Of a stretch of DNA of 44,943 bases, positions 34,477 to 44,943 are shown piece after piece. The notes beneath the pieces are model-generated. The model ran no database searches and was not told the DNA's origin. It saw nothing but the letters and a program-made list of their open reading frames with translations. Each line of letters opens with the position of its first letter. Positions within the stretch are counted from its first letter, which is position 1. The stretch spans positions 1-44,943 of the forward strand of contig NW_003153496.1 of NCBI RefSeq assembly GCF_000003605.2, in the 5' to 3' direction. This stretch comes from Saccoglossus kowalevskii. Its lineage: Eukaryota > Hemichordata > Enteropneusta > Harrimaniidae. The position numbers were made by a program, and so were the translations under genes.

Positions 34477-35419
34477 TGATTGACATCACAGTAAGAAAAA
34501 ATGCAGGGGACGTTGCCTTATATATTTTCCATGTGTGTGATGAAACAAAAAAAGTATAAATTCTACAGGTCTTTTACCCAGGTAGCCTCCCATGCAAGCA
34601 CTAACCTCGCCCGACTGTGCTTTACTTTAAACATTTGTCGAGCACCTAACCACACAGCAACGTGGATTATTCGAAATTAAGCCGAATTGGCGGCTATTTT
34701 ATGTTTTGGGTGTTTTCATTCGATATCGCTTGCACAGGTACCTCTATATTGACCTATGACCTATACATACTTGATTTAACGCTACGTTGATTTAACACCA
34801 ATTTACGAAATATTAATTCGTATTTCGAATTTTCTACTACGGGACTTGTTAATATGATATCAAAGGTAACAATCCCGCATGAAACTACCAACTTTGCAAT
34901 CGCTTTTCACAACTTTGTAAGCAGTTTGCTGTCGATTTTTCGGTTGACTGGTGTGATAATCTGCATATATGTGAGGCATTCTCAGAACATTTACTTTATG
35001 TTTCAAAATTGAACTGCGGGGTTGTCATGATAATGACTTGGCTTAAATATACAAGCAACTCCGCCAACATTTCCCTAGTTTTTTCCAACTTTGCGCGCTG
35101 GTTTATAACGTTTTACAGTCAGCTCACGTGAACATATAAAGGCTGATTTTAACTGCCATTTATTAAATGTGTCGGCTAAAAAACTGTGCTTTTTTTATAT
35201 GCCAACAACTTAGGTCATGTATAAAAATACATCTACCAACTTTGCAATAACTTTCCACAACTTAGCAATAACTTTGCACATCTTTACACGATGCGTTAAC
35301 AGCGTAAAACAAACTACGTGCAGACAACATGAACAACGTGTTCGAGAAAATTAGAAGTAATTTGAAAAGTTTCCATTAATTAAATAAAGTTACAAAAACG
35401 CCACGATTTTCCACTATGA
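34477..35419. repeat. Monomer 37 (F2/M1/A), 943 bp
   Basis: Rear shared with monomer 34 (offset about 2.83 kb). It ends with the CAACTTAGCAATAAC marker that leads into the 38-39 block. Confidence 0.95.
34558..34675 (-). pseudogene. 5S rRNA-derived element, copy 37
   Basis: Diverged core type with TTTTACCCAGG retained; CAGCAACGTGG is private. Confidence 0.83.
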
Positions 35420-36362
35420 ATGATTGACATCACAGTAAGAAAAAATGCAGGAACGTTGCCTTATATTTTTTCCATGAGTGTGATGAAACAAAAAAAATAT
35501 AAATTCTACAGGACTTTTACCCAGGTAGTCTCCCATGCAAGTACTAACCACGCCCGATTGTGCTTTACTTTAAACATTTGTCGAGCACCTAACCACGCAG
35601 CAGCATGGATTATTCGAAATTAAGCCGAATTGGCGGCTATTTTATGTTTTGGAGGTTTTCATTCGATATCGCTTGCACAGGTACCTCTATATTGACCTAT
35701 GACCTATATATACTTAATTTAACGCTACGTTGATTTAACACCAATTTACGAAATATTAATTCGTATTTCGAATTTTCTACTACGGGACTTGTTAATATGA
35801 TATCAAAGGTAACAATCCCGCATGAAACTACCAACTTTGCAATCGCTTTTCACAACTTTGTAAGCAGTTTGTTGTCGATTTTTCGGTTGACTGGTGTGAT
35901 AATCTGCATATATGTGAGGCATTCTCGGAACATTTACTTTATGTTTTCAAAATTGAACTGCGGGGTTGTCATGATAATGACTTGGCTTAAATATACAAGC
36001 AACTCCGCCAATATATCCTTCGTTTTTTCAACTTTGCACAAAGTTTTCTAACGTTTTACAGTCAGTTCACGTGAACATCTATATGCTGCTTTCAACTGGC
36101 TTTAATTAAATTGATCGACTTAACAACTGCGCCTTTCTATATGCCAACAACTTAGGTCATATATACAAATACATCAACCAACTTTACAATAACTTTCCAC
36201 AACTTTGCAATAACTTTGTACATCTTTACACGATGCGTTAACAGCGTAAAGCCAACTACGTGCTGACAACATGAACAAACTTATTCGTGAAAATTACAAG
36301 TGATTTGAAAAGTTTCCATTAATTAGAAAAAGTTACAAAAACGCCACGATTTTGCACTATGA
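35420..36362. repeat. Monomer 38 (F1/M1/A-to-B hybrid), 943 bp
   Basis: Third copy of the monomer 9/16 hybrid; class switch at about 36010. Confidence 0.95.
35501..35618 (-). pseudogene. 5S rRNA-derived element, copy 38
   Basis: As copy 9, box C intact. Confidence 0.85.
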
Positions 36363-37302
36363 ATGATTGACATCACAGTAAGAAAAAATGCAGGAACGTT
36401 GCCTTATATTTTTTCCATGAGTGTGATGAAACAAAAAAATATAAATTCTACAGGACTTTTACCCAGGTAGTCTCCCATGCAAGTACTAACCACGCCCGAT
36501 TGTGCTTTACTTTAAACATTTGTCGAGCACTTAGCCACACAGCAGCATGGATTATTCGAAATTAAGCCGAATTGGCGGCTATTTTATGTTTTGGAGGTTT
36601 TCATTTGATATCGCTTGCACAGGTACCTCTATATTGACCTATGACCTATACATACTTGATTTAACACTACGTTGATTTAACACCAATTTACGAAATATTT
36701 GTTCGTATTTCGAATTTTCTACTACGGGACTTGTTAATATGATATCACAGTTAACAATCCCTCTTGAAACTACCAAGTTTGCAATCTTATTTCACAACTT
36801 TGTAAGCAGTTTGTTGTCGGGTTTTCGGTTGACTGGTGTGATAATCGGCTTATATGTGAGGCATTCTCGGAACATTTACTTTATGTTTTCACAATTTAAC
36901 TCGGTGTTGTCATGATAATGATTTAGGTTAAATATTTAAGCTACTCCGCCAATATTTCCTTCGTTTTTTCAACTTTGCACAAAGTTTTCTAACGTTTTAC
37001 AGTCAGTTCACGTGAACATCTATATGCTGCTTTCAACTGGCTTTAATTAAATTGATCGACTTAACAACTGCGCCTTTCTATATGCCAACAACTTAGGTCA
37101 TGTATACAAATACATCAACCAACTTTACAATAACTTTCCACAACTTTGCAATAACTTTGCACATCTTTACACGATGCGTTAACAGCGTAAAACAAACTAC
37201 GTGCAGACAACATGAACAACTTGTTCGTGAAAATTACAAGTAATTTGAAAAGTTTCCATTAATTAAATAAAGTTACAAAAACGCCACGATTTTCCACTAT
37301 GA
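36363..37302. repeat. Monomer 39 (F1/M2/B), 940 bp
   Basis: Near-copy of monomers 10 and 17. The preceding monomer ends GTAAAGCCAAC instead of GTAAAACCAAC. Confidence 0.95.
36443..36560 (-). pseudogene. 5S rRNA-derived element, copy 39
   Basis: As copy 10. Confidence 0.85.
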
Positions 37303-38239
37303 ATGATTGACATCACAGTAAGAAAAAATGCAGGAACGTTGCCTTATATTGAGTGTGATGAAACAAAAAAAATATAAATTCTACAGGACTTTTACCCAGG
37401 TAGTCTCCCATGCAAGTACTAACCACGCCCGATTGTACTTTACCTTAAACATTTGTCGAGCACCTAGCCACACAGCAGCATGGATTATTCGAAATTAAGC
37501 CGAATTGGCGGCTATTTTATGTTTTGGAGGTTTTCATTCGATATCGCTTGCACAGGTACCTCTATATTGACCTATGACCTATACATACTTGATTTAACGC
37601 TACGTTGATTTAACACCAATTTACGAAATATTAATTCGTATTTCGAATTTTCTACTACGGGACTTGTTAATATGATATCAAAGGTAACAATCCCGCATGA
37701 AACTACCAACTTTGCAATCGCTTTTCACAACTTTGTAAGCAGTTTGTTGTCGATTTTTCAGTTGACTGGTGTGATAATCTGCATATATGTGAGGCATTCT
37801 CGGAACATTTACTTTATGTTTTCAAAATTGAACTGCGGGGATGTCATGATAATGACTTGGCTTAAATATACAAGCAAATCCGCCAACATTTCCCTAGTTT
37901 TTTCCAACTTTGCGCGCTGGTTTATAACGTTTTACAGTCAGCTCACGTGAACATATATAGGCTGATTTTAACTGCCATTTATTAAATGTGTCGGCTAAAA
38001 AACTGTGCTTTATTAAATATGCCAACAACTTAGGTCATGTATACAAATACATCTACCAACTTTGCAATAACTTTCCACAACTTAGCAATAACTTTGCACA
38101 TCTTTACACGATGCGTTAACAGCGTAAAACCGACTACGTGCAGACAACATGAACAACGTGTTCGAGAAAATTAGAAGTAATTTGAAAAGTTTCCATTAAT
38201 TAAATAAAGTTACAAAAACGCCACGATTTTCCACTATGA
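37303..38239. repeat. Monomer 40 (F1 deleted/M1/A), 937 bp
   Basis: Carries the TATATTGAGTGTG deletion. TTTATTAAATATGCC (about 38010) is private. Confidence 0.95.
37376..37493 (-). pseudogene. 5S rRNA-derived element, copy 40
   Basis: TTGTACTTTACC in box A and CACCTAGCC in the 5' part; identical by eye to copy 42. Confidence 0.85.
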
Positions 38240-39182
38240 ATGATTGACATCACAGTAAGAAAAAATGCAGGGGACGTTGCCTTATATATTTTCCATGTGT
38301 GTGATGAAACAAAAAAAGTATAAATTCTACAGGTCTTTTACTCAGGTAGCCTCCCATGCAAGCACTAACCTCGCCCGACTGTGCTTTACTTTAAACATTT
38401 GTCGAGCACCTAATCACACAGCAGTATGGATTATTTGAAATTAAGCCGAATTGGCGGATATTTTATATTTTGAATGTTTTCACTCGATATCGCTTGCACA
38501 TGTACCTTCTATATTGACCTATGACCTTTACATACTTGATATAACACGTCGGTGATTTAACACAAATTTAAGAAATATTAATTCGTATTTCGAATTTTCT
38601 ACTACTGGACTTGTTGATATGATATCACAGGTAACACTCCCGCATAAAACTACCAACTTTGCAATCGCTTTTCACAACTTTGTAAGCAGTTTGGTGTCGA
38701 TTTTTCGGTTGACTGGTGTGTTAATCTGCATATATGTGTGGCATTCTCGGAATATTTACTTTATGTTTTCACAATTTAACTCGGTGTTGTCATGATAATG
38801 ATTTAGGTTTAATATTTAAGCTACTCCGCCAATATTTCCTTCGTTTTTTCAACTTTGCACAAAGTTTTCTAACGTTTTACAGTCAGTTCACGTGAACATC
38901 TATATGCTGCTTTCAACTGGCTTTAATTAAATTGATCGACTTAACAACTGCGCCTTTCTATATGCCAACAACTTAGGTCATGTATACAAATACATCAACC
39001 AACTTTACAATAACTTTCCACAACTTTGCAATAACTTTGCACATCTTTACACGATGCGTTAACAGCGTAAAACAAACTACGTGCAGACAACATGAACAAC
39101 TTGTTCGTGAAAATTACAAGTAATTTGAAAAGTTTCCATTAATTAAATAAAGTTACAAAAACGCCACGATTTTCCACTATGA
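38240..39182. repeat. Monomer 41 (F2/M3/B), 943 bp
   Basis: TTGCACATGTACC (instead of CAGGTACC) is shared only with monomer 43. The rear end switches to the monomer 39 type (GGCTTTAATTAAATTG). Confidence 0.95.
38322..38439 (-). pseudogene. 5S rRNA-derived element, copy 41
   Basis: Diverged core with TTAGTGCTTG instead of TTAGTACTTG. Confidence 0.82.
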
Positions 39183-40119
39183 ATGATTGACATCACAGTA
39201 AGAAAAAATGCAGGAACGTTGCCTTATATTGAGTGTGATGAAACAAAAAAAATATAAATTCTACAGGACTTTTACCCAGGTAGTCTCCCATGCAAGTACT
39301 AACCACGCCCGATTGTACTTTACCTTAAACATTTGTCGAGCACCTAGCCACACAGCAGCATGGATTATTCGAAATTAAGCCGAATTGGCGGCTATTTTAT
39401 GTTTTGGAGGTTTTCATTCGATATCGCTTGCACAGGTACCTCTATATTGACCTATGACCTATACATACTTGATTTAACGCTACGTTGATTTAACACCAAT
39501 TTACGAAATATTAATTCGTATTTCGAATTTTCTACTACGGGACTTGTTAATATGATATCAAAGGTAACAATCCCGCATGAAACTACCAACTTTGCAATCG
39601 CTTTTCACAACTTTGTAAGCAGTTTGTTGTCGATTTTTCAGTTGACTGGTGTGATAATCTGCATATATGTGAGGCATTCTCGGAACATTTACTTTATGTT
39701 TTCAAAATTGAACTGCGGGGATGTCATGATAATGACTTGGCTTAAATATACAAGCAAATCCGCCAACATTTCCCTAGTTTTTTCCAACTTTGCGCGCTGG
39801 TTTATAACGTTTTACAGTCAGCTCACGTGAACATATATAGGCTGATTTTAACTGCCATTTATTAAATGTGTCGGCTAAAAAACTGTGCTTTTTTTAATAT
39901 GCCAACAACTTAGGTCATGTATACAAATACATCTACCAACTTTGCAATAACTTTCCACAACTTTGCAATAACTTTGCACATCTTTACACGATGCGTTAAC
40001 AGCGTAAAACCGACTACGTGCAGACAACATGAACAACATGTTCGAGAAAATTAGAAGTAATTTGAAAAGTTTCCATTAATTAAATAAAGTTACAAAAACG
40101 CCACGATTTTGCACTATGA
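39183..40119. repeat. Monomer 42 (F1 deleted/M1/A), 937 bp
   Basis: Duplicate of monomer 40 at 1,880 bp; CTTTTTTTAATATGCC differs from it. Confidence 0.95.
39256..39373 (-). pseudogene. 5S rRNA-derived element, copy 42
   Basis: See copy 40; no difference noticed. Confidence 0.85.
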
Positions 40120-41063
40120 ATGATTGACATCACAGTAAGAAAAAATGCAGGGGACGTTGCCTTATATATTTTCCATGTGTGTGATGAAACAAAAAAAGTA
40201 TAAATTCTACAGGTCTTTTACTCAGGTAGCCTCCCATGCAAGCACTAACCTCGCCCGACTGTGCTTTACTTTAAACATTTGTCGAGCACCTAATCACACA
40301 GCAGTATGGATTATTTGAAATTAAGCCGAATTGGCGGATATTTTATATTTTGAATGTTTTCACTCGATATCGCTTGCACATGTACCTTCTATATTGACCT
40401 ATGACCTTTACATACTTGATATAACACGTCGGTGATTTAACACAAATTTAAGAAATATTAATTCAGTATTTCGAATTTTCTACTACTGGACTTGTTGATA
40501 TGATATCACAGGTAACACTCCCGCATAAAACTACCAACTTTGCAATCGCTTTTCACAACTTTGTAAGCAGTTTGGTGTCGATTTTTCGGTTGACTGGTGT
40601 GTTAATCTGCATATATGTGTGGCATTCTCGGAATATTTACTTTATGTTTTCACAATTTAACTCGGTGTTGTCATGATAATGATTTAGGTTTAATATTTAA
40701 GCTACTCCGCCAATATTTCCTTCGTTTTTTCAACTTTGCACAAAGTTTTCTAACGTTTTACAGTCAGTTCACGTGAACATCTATATGCTGCTTTTAACTG
40801 GCTTTTATTAAATTGATCGACTTAACAACTGCGCCTTTCTATATGCCAACAACTTAGGTTATAGATACAAATACATCTACCAACTTTGCAATAACATTCC
40901 ACAACTTTGCAATAACTTTGCACATCTTTACACGATGTGTTAACAGCGTAAAACCTACTACGTGCAGACAACATGAACAACGTGTTCGTGAAAATTAGAA
41001 GTAATTTAAAAAGTTTCCATTAATTAAATAAAGTTACAAAAACGCCACGATTTTCCACTATGG
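40120..41063. repeat. Monomer 43 (F2/M3/B), 944 bp
   Basis: Duplicate of monomer 41 up to the rear, then monomer 13-like (GGTTATAGATAC, GATGTGTTAAC). One-base insertion in ATTCAGTATTTCG. Confidence 0.95.
40202..40319 (-). pseudogene. 5S rRNA-derived element, copy 43
   Basis: As copy 41. Confidence 0.82.
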
Positions 41064-42005
41064 ATGATTGACATCACAGTAAGAAAAAATGCAGGAACGT
41101 TGCCTTATATATTTTCCATGTGTGTGATGAAACAAAAAAATATAAATTCTACAGGTCTTTTACTCAGGTAGCCTCCCATTCAAGTACTAACCTTGCCCGA
41201 TTGTGATTTACTTTAAACATTTGTCGAGCACCTAACCATACAGCAGCATGGATTATTCGAAATTAAGCCGAATTGGCGGCTATTTTATGTTTTGGATGTT
41301 TTCACTCGATATCGCTTTGCACAGGTACCTCTATATTGACCTATGACCTTTACATACTTGATTTAACACTACGTTGATTTAACACCAATTTACGAAATAT
41401 TTGTTCGTATTTCGAATTTTCTACTACGGGACTTGTTAATATGATATCACAGTTAACAATCCCTCTTGACACTACCAAGTTTGCAATCTTTTTTCACAAC
41501 TTTGTAAGCAGTTTGTTGTCGGGTTTTCGGTTGACTGGTGTGATAATCTGCTTATATGTGAGGCATTCTCGGAACATTTACTTTATGTTTTCACAATTTA
41601 ACTCGGTGTTGTCATGATAATGATTTAGGTTAAATATTTAAGCTACTCCGCCAATATTTCCTTCGTTTTTTCAACTTTGCACAACGTTTTCTAACGTTTT
41701 ACAGTCAGTTCACGTGAACATCTATATGCTGCTTTCAACTGGCTTTAATTAAATTGATCGACTTAACAACTGCGCCTTTCTATATGCCAACAACTTAGGT
41801 GATATATACAAATACATCAACCAACTTTACAATAACTTTCCACAACTTTGCAATAACTTTGTACATCTTTACACGATGCGTTAACAGCGTAAAACCCACT
41901 ACGTGCTGACAACATGAACAAACTTATTCGTGAAAATTACAAGTAATTTGAAAAGTTTCCATTAATTAGAAAAAGTTACAAAAACGCCACGATTTTGCAC
42001 TATGA
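41064..42005. repeat. Monomer 44 (F1 variant/M2/B), 942 bp
   Basis: Front equals monomer 22. CTTGACACTACC and TTTGCACAACG are private; the latter breaks the B inverted repeat. Confidence 0.95.
41144..41261 (-). pseudogene. 5S rRNA-derived element, copy 44
   Basis: As copy 22 but with ACCATACAGCAGCATGG, closer to the consensus 5' part. Confidence 0.82.
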
Positions 42006-42948
42006 ATGATTGACATCACAGTAAGAAAAAATGCAGGAACGTTGCCTTATATTTTTCCCATGAGTGTGATGAAACAAAAAAAATATAAATTCTACAGGAC
42101 TTTTACCCAGGTAGTCTCCCATGCAAAAACTAACCACGCCCGATTGCGCTTTACTTTAAACATTTGTCGAGCACTTAGCAACACAGTAGCATGGATTATT
42201 CGAAATTAAGCCGAATTGGCGGCTATTTTATGTTTTGGAGGTTTTCATTTGATATCGCTTGCACAGGTACCTCTATATTGACCTATGACCTATACATACT
42301 TGATTTAACACTACGTTGATTTAACACCAATTTACGAAATATTTGTTCGTATTTCGAATTTTCTACTACGGGACTTGTTAATATGATATCACAGTTAACA
42401 ATCCCTCTTGAAACTACCAAGTTTGCAATCTTTTTTCACTACTTTGTAAGCAGATTGTTGTCGGTTTTTCGGTTGACTGGTGTGATAATCTGCGTATATG
42501 TGAGGCATTCTCGGAACATTTACTTTATGTTTTCAAAATTGAACTGCGGGGTTGTCATGGTAATGACTTAGGTTAAATATACAAGCAACTCCGCCAAGAT
42601 TTCCCTCGTTTTTTCCAACTTTCCGCGCTGATTTGTAACGTTTTACAGTCAGCTCACGTGAACATATATAGGCTACTTTCAACTGCCTTTTATTAAATTT
42701 GTCGGCTTAACAACTGCGCATTTCTATATGCCAAAAACTTAGGTCATATATACAAATACATCAACCAACTTTGCAATAACTTTCCACAACTTTGCAATAA
42801 GTATGCACATCTTTACACGATGCGTTAACAGCGTAAAACCCACTACGTGCTGACAACATGAACAACTTGTTCGTGAAAATCACAAGTAATTTGAAAAGTT
42901 TGCATTAATTAGAAAAAGCTACAAAAACGCCACGATTTTGCACTATGA
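42006..42948. repeat. Monomer 45 (F1/M2/C), 943 bp
   Basis: Second class C monomer; TTTTCACTACTTTG and CGCGCTGATTTG are private relative to monomer 22. Confidence 0.95.
42087..42204 (-). pseudogene. 5S rRNA-derived element, copy 45
   Basis: GCAAAAACTAACC destroys the normally conserved TTAGTACTTG. GATTGCGC and CTTAGCAACAC are also private. Confidence 0.83.
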
Positions 42949-43870
42949 ATGATTGACATCACAGTAAGAAAAAATGCAGGAACGTTGCCTTATATTTTTT
43001 CCATGAGTGTGATGAAACAAAAAAAAATATAAATTCTACAGGACTTTTACCCAGGTAGTCTCCCATGCAAGTACTAACCACGCCAGATTGTGCTTTACTT
43101 TAAACATTTGTCGAGCACCTAACCACACAGCAGCATGGATTATTCGAAATTAAGCCGAATTGGCGGCTATTTTATGTTTTGGAGGTTTTCATTCGATATC
43201 GCTTGCACAGGTATCTCTATATTGACCTATTACCTATACATACTTGATTTAACGCTACGTTGATTTAACACCAATTTACGAAATATTAATTCGTATTTCG
43301 AATTTTCTACTACGGGACTTGTTAATATGATATAAAAGGTAACAATCCCGCATGAAACTACCAACTTTGCAATCGCTTTTCACAACTTTGTAAGCAGTTT
43401 GTTGTCGATTTTTCGGTTGACTGGTGTGATAATCTGCATATATGTGAGGCATTCTCGGAACATTTACTTTATGTTTTGAAAATTGAAATGCGGGGTTGTC
43501 ATGATAATGACTTGGCTTAAATATACAAGCAACTCCGCCAACATTTCCCTAGTTTTTTCCAACTTTGCGCGCTGGTTTATAACGTTTTACAGTCAGCTCA
43601 CGTGAACATATATAGGCTGATTTTAACTGCCATTTATTAAATGTGTCGGCTAAAAAACTGTGCTTTTTTATATGCCAACAACTTAGGTCATGTATACAAA
43701 TACATCTACCAACTTTGCAATAACTTTCCACAACTTTGCAATAACTTTGCACATCTTTACACGATGCGTTAACAGCGTAAAACCGACTACGTGCAGACAA
43801 CATGAACAACGTGTTCGAGAAAATTAGAAGTAATTTGAAAAGTTTCCATGAATTAAATAAAGTTACAAAA
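42383..43870. repeat. Block C-23 (copy 2 of 2)
   Basis: 21,670 bp after copy 1, the same offset that separates monomers 10-11 from 33-34. Confidence 0.85.
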
Positions 43871-43892
43871 ACGCCACGATGTTCCACTATGA
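42949..43892. repeat. Monomer 46 (F1/M1/A), 944 bp
   Basis: Front matches monomer 23. ATGATATAAAAGG puts a stop in the class A frame, and GCCACGATGTTCC at the end is private. Confidence 0.95.
43031..43148 (-). pseudogene. 5S rRNA-derived element, copy 46
   Basis: As copy 23, with a full-length A/T-run. Confidence 0.84.
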
Positions 43893-44837
43893 ATGATTGA
43901 CATCACAGTACGAAAAAATGCAGGGGACGTTGCCTTATATATTTTCCATGTGTGTGATGAAACAAAAAAAGTATAAATTCTACAGGTCTTTTACTCAGTA
44001 GCCTCCCATGCCAAGCACTAACCTCGCCCGACTGTGCTTTACTTTAAACATTTGTCGAGCACCTAATCACACAGCAGTATGGATTATTTGAAATTAAGAC
44101 GAATTGGCGGATATTTTATATTTTGAATGTTTTCACTCGATATCGCTTGCACAGGTACCTCTATATTGACATATGACCTTTACATACTTGATATAACACG
44201 TCGGTGATTTAACACAAATTTAAGAAATATTAATTCGTATTTCGAATTTTCTACTACTGGACTTGTTGATATGATATCACAGGTAACACTCCCGCATGAA
44301 ACTACCAACTTTGCAATCGCTTTTCACAACTTTGTAAGAAGTTTGGTGTCGATTTTTCGGTTGACTGGTGTGATAATCTGCATATATGTGAGGCATTCTC
44401 GGAATATTTACTTTATGTTTTCACAATTTAACTCGGTTTTGTCATGATAATGATTTAGGTTAAATATTTAAGCTACTCCGCCAATATTTCCTTCGTATTT
44501 TCAACTTTGCACAAAGTTTTCTAACGTTTTACAGTCAGTTCACGTGAACATCTATATGCTGCTTTCAACTGGCTTTTATTAAATTGATCGACTTAACAAC
44601 TGCGCCTTTCTATATGCCAACAACTTAGGTCATATATACAAATACATCAACCAACTTTGCAATAACTTTCCACAACTTTGCAATAACTTTGCACATCTTT
44701 ACACGATGCGTTAACAGCGTAAAACCGACTACGTGCAGACAACATGAACAACGTGTTCGAGAAAATTAGAAGTAATTTGAAGAAAAGTTTCCATTAATTA
44801 AATAAAGTTACAAAAACGCCACGATTTTCCACTATGA
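43893..44837. repeat. Monomer 47 (F2/M3/B), 945 bp
   Basis: AATTTGAAGAAAAGTTTCC carries a 3-bp duplication, and ATTGACATATGACC breaks the direct repeat. Confidence 0.95.
43975..44092 (-). pseudogene. 5S rRNA-derived element, copy 47
   Basis: Compensating one-base loss (CTCAGTAGCC) and gain (ATGCCAAGC) flank and shift box C. Confidence 0.82.
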
Positions 44838-44943
44838 ATGATTGACATCACAGTAAGAAAAAATGCAGGGGACGTTGCCTTATATATTTTCCATGTGTGT
44901 GATGAAACAAAAAAAGTATAAATTCTACAGGTCTTTACTCAGG
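44838..44943. repeat. Monomer 48 (F2, partial)
   Basis: The window ends inside the 3' end of its 5S-like element. Confidence 0.93.
44920..44943 (-). pseudogene. 5S rRNA-derived element, copy 48 (3' end only)
   Basis: Cut by the window edge. GGTCTTTACTCAGG lacks one T relative to other F2 copies. Confidence 0.75.

Larger units (their letters stand above)
35420..37302. repeat. Two-monomer block H (copy 3 of 3)
   Basis: 20,723 bp after copy 2. The following monomer (40) shares the 8-bp deletion with the one following copy 2 (18), so this copy pair extends further. Confidence 0.85.
37303..41063. repeat. Alternating dimer (monomers 40-41 / 42-43)
   Basis: An M1/A monomer with the 8-bp deletion alternates with an M3/B monomer carrying CACATGTACC, twice in a row at 1,880 bp. 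This is the clearest local higher-order repeat. Confidence 0.85.
1..44943. repeat. 5S-rRNA-derived satellite array, ~943-bp monomer, ~47.7 copies
   Basis: Direct reading shows the anchor ATGATTGACATC (or a one-base variant) recurring 48 times at 935-964 bp intervals, always in the same orientation, with no unrelated sequence between copies. The array is open at both ends, so its true size exceeds 45 kb. Copies within a class differ at few positions. Rear classes A and B differ by eye at roughly a quarter of positions over about 100 bp. Known parallels for satellites born from 5S rDNA are 5SHindIII of the fish Hoplias malabaricus and PcP190 of frogs; I infer only a similar origin, not homology. 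Chromosomal position (centromere, sex chromosome or other heterochromatin) cannot be told from sequence. Confidence 0.98.

Noticed and set aside
43549-43887. 112-codon minus-strand frame, longest in the window
   Set aside because: It is the same 86-codon frame extended because ATTAATTAA became ATGAATTAA in monomer 46; a single private change.
1-44943. CRISPR array
   Set aside because: Repeats are about 943 bp long and contiguous, with no short repeat/unique spacer pattern.
1-44943. Transposon or retroelement insertions
   Set aside because: Monomer lengths stay within 935-964 bp and all length changes are explained by small indels or the 21-bp unit.

Overview
The whole window is one uninterrupted tandem repeat (satellite) array. 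A monomer of about 943 bp (47 complete intervals between the anchor motif ATGATTGACATC at 534 and 44838; range 935-964 bp, mean 942.6 bp) is repeated head to tail, and the array runs off both ends of the window. I found no transposon, unique sequence or convincing protein gene. DNA is A+T rich. The recurring 62-92 codon open frames are by-products of near-identical monomers and are broken in other monomer classes. This is eukaryotic, probably animal, satellite DNA. The lineage cannot be fixed from the sequence.

The one recognisable gene relic lies on the minus strand of every monomer: a roughly 118-bp element derived from 5S ribosomal RNA. Its 3' two thirds align almost without gaps to animal 5S rRNA, including the internal Pol III control region (box A, intermediate element, box C). 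Its 5' third is essentially unrecognisable. A run of T on the minus strand, usually 7-9, follows just downstream (a Pol III-type stop), and a TATA-like motif lies about 27-20 bp upstream of the predicted start. Each monomer therefore looks like a fossil or repurposed 5S unit that may still recruit TFIIIA/TFIIIC and Pol III.

Rest of the monomer, in plus-strand order after the 5S-like element: the TATA-like motif; a TGACCT-A-TGACCT direct repeat; a 10-bp direct repeat spaced 16 bp; a 44-bp ACTTTGCAA-rich block; a class-specific segment; a CACGTG site; a third AGGTCA half-site; and a second copy of the 44-bp block built on a 21-bp direct repeat. About 300 bp on either side of the 5S-like element hold only these short motifs.

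Monomers differ by alleles at three places. Front: F1 = GCAGGAACG, F2 = GCAGGGGACG. Middle: M1 = CAAAGGTAACAATCCCGC, M2 = CACAGTTAACAATCCCTC, M3 = CACAGGTAACACTCCCGC. Rear: A = CTTTGCGCGCTGG, B = CTTTGCACAAAGTT, C = CTTTCCGCGCTGG. These alleles are shuffled in a mosaic (about 26 A, 20 B and 2 C rears). Multi-monomer blocks are re-used at offsets of about 1.9, 9.4, 13.2, 20.7 and 21.7 kb, the signature of unequal exchange and gene conversion. Monomer numbers below are my own: 0 is the partial first copy and 48 the partial last.
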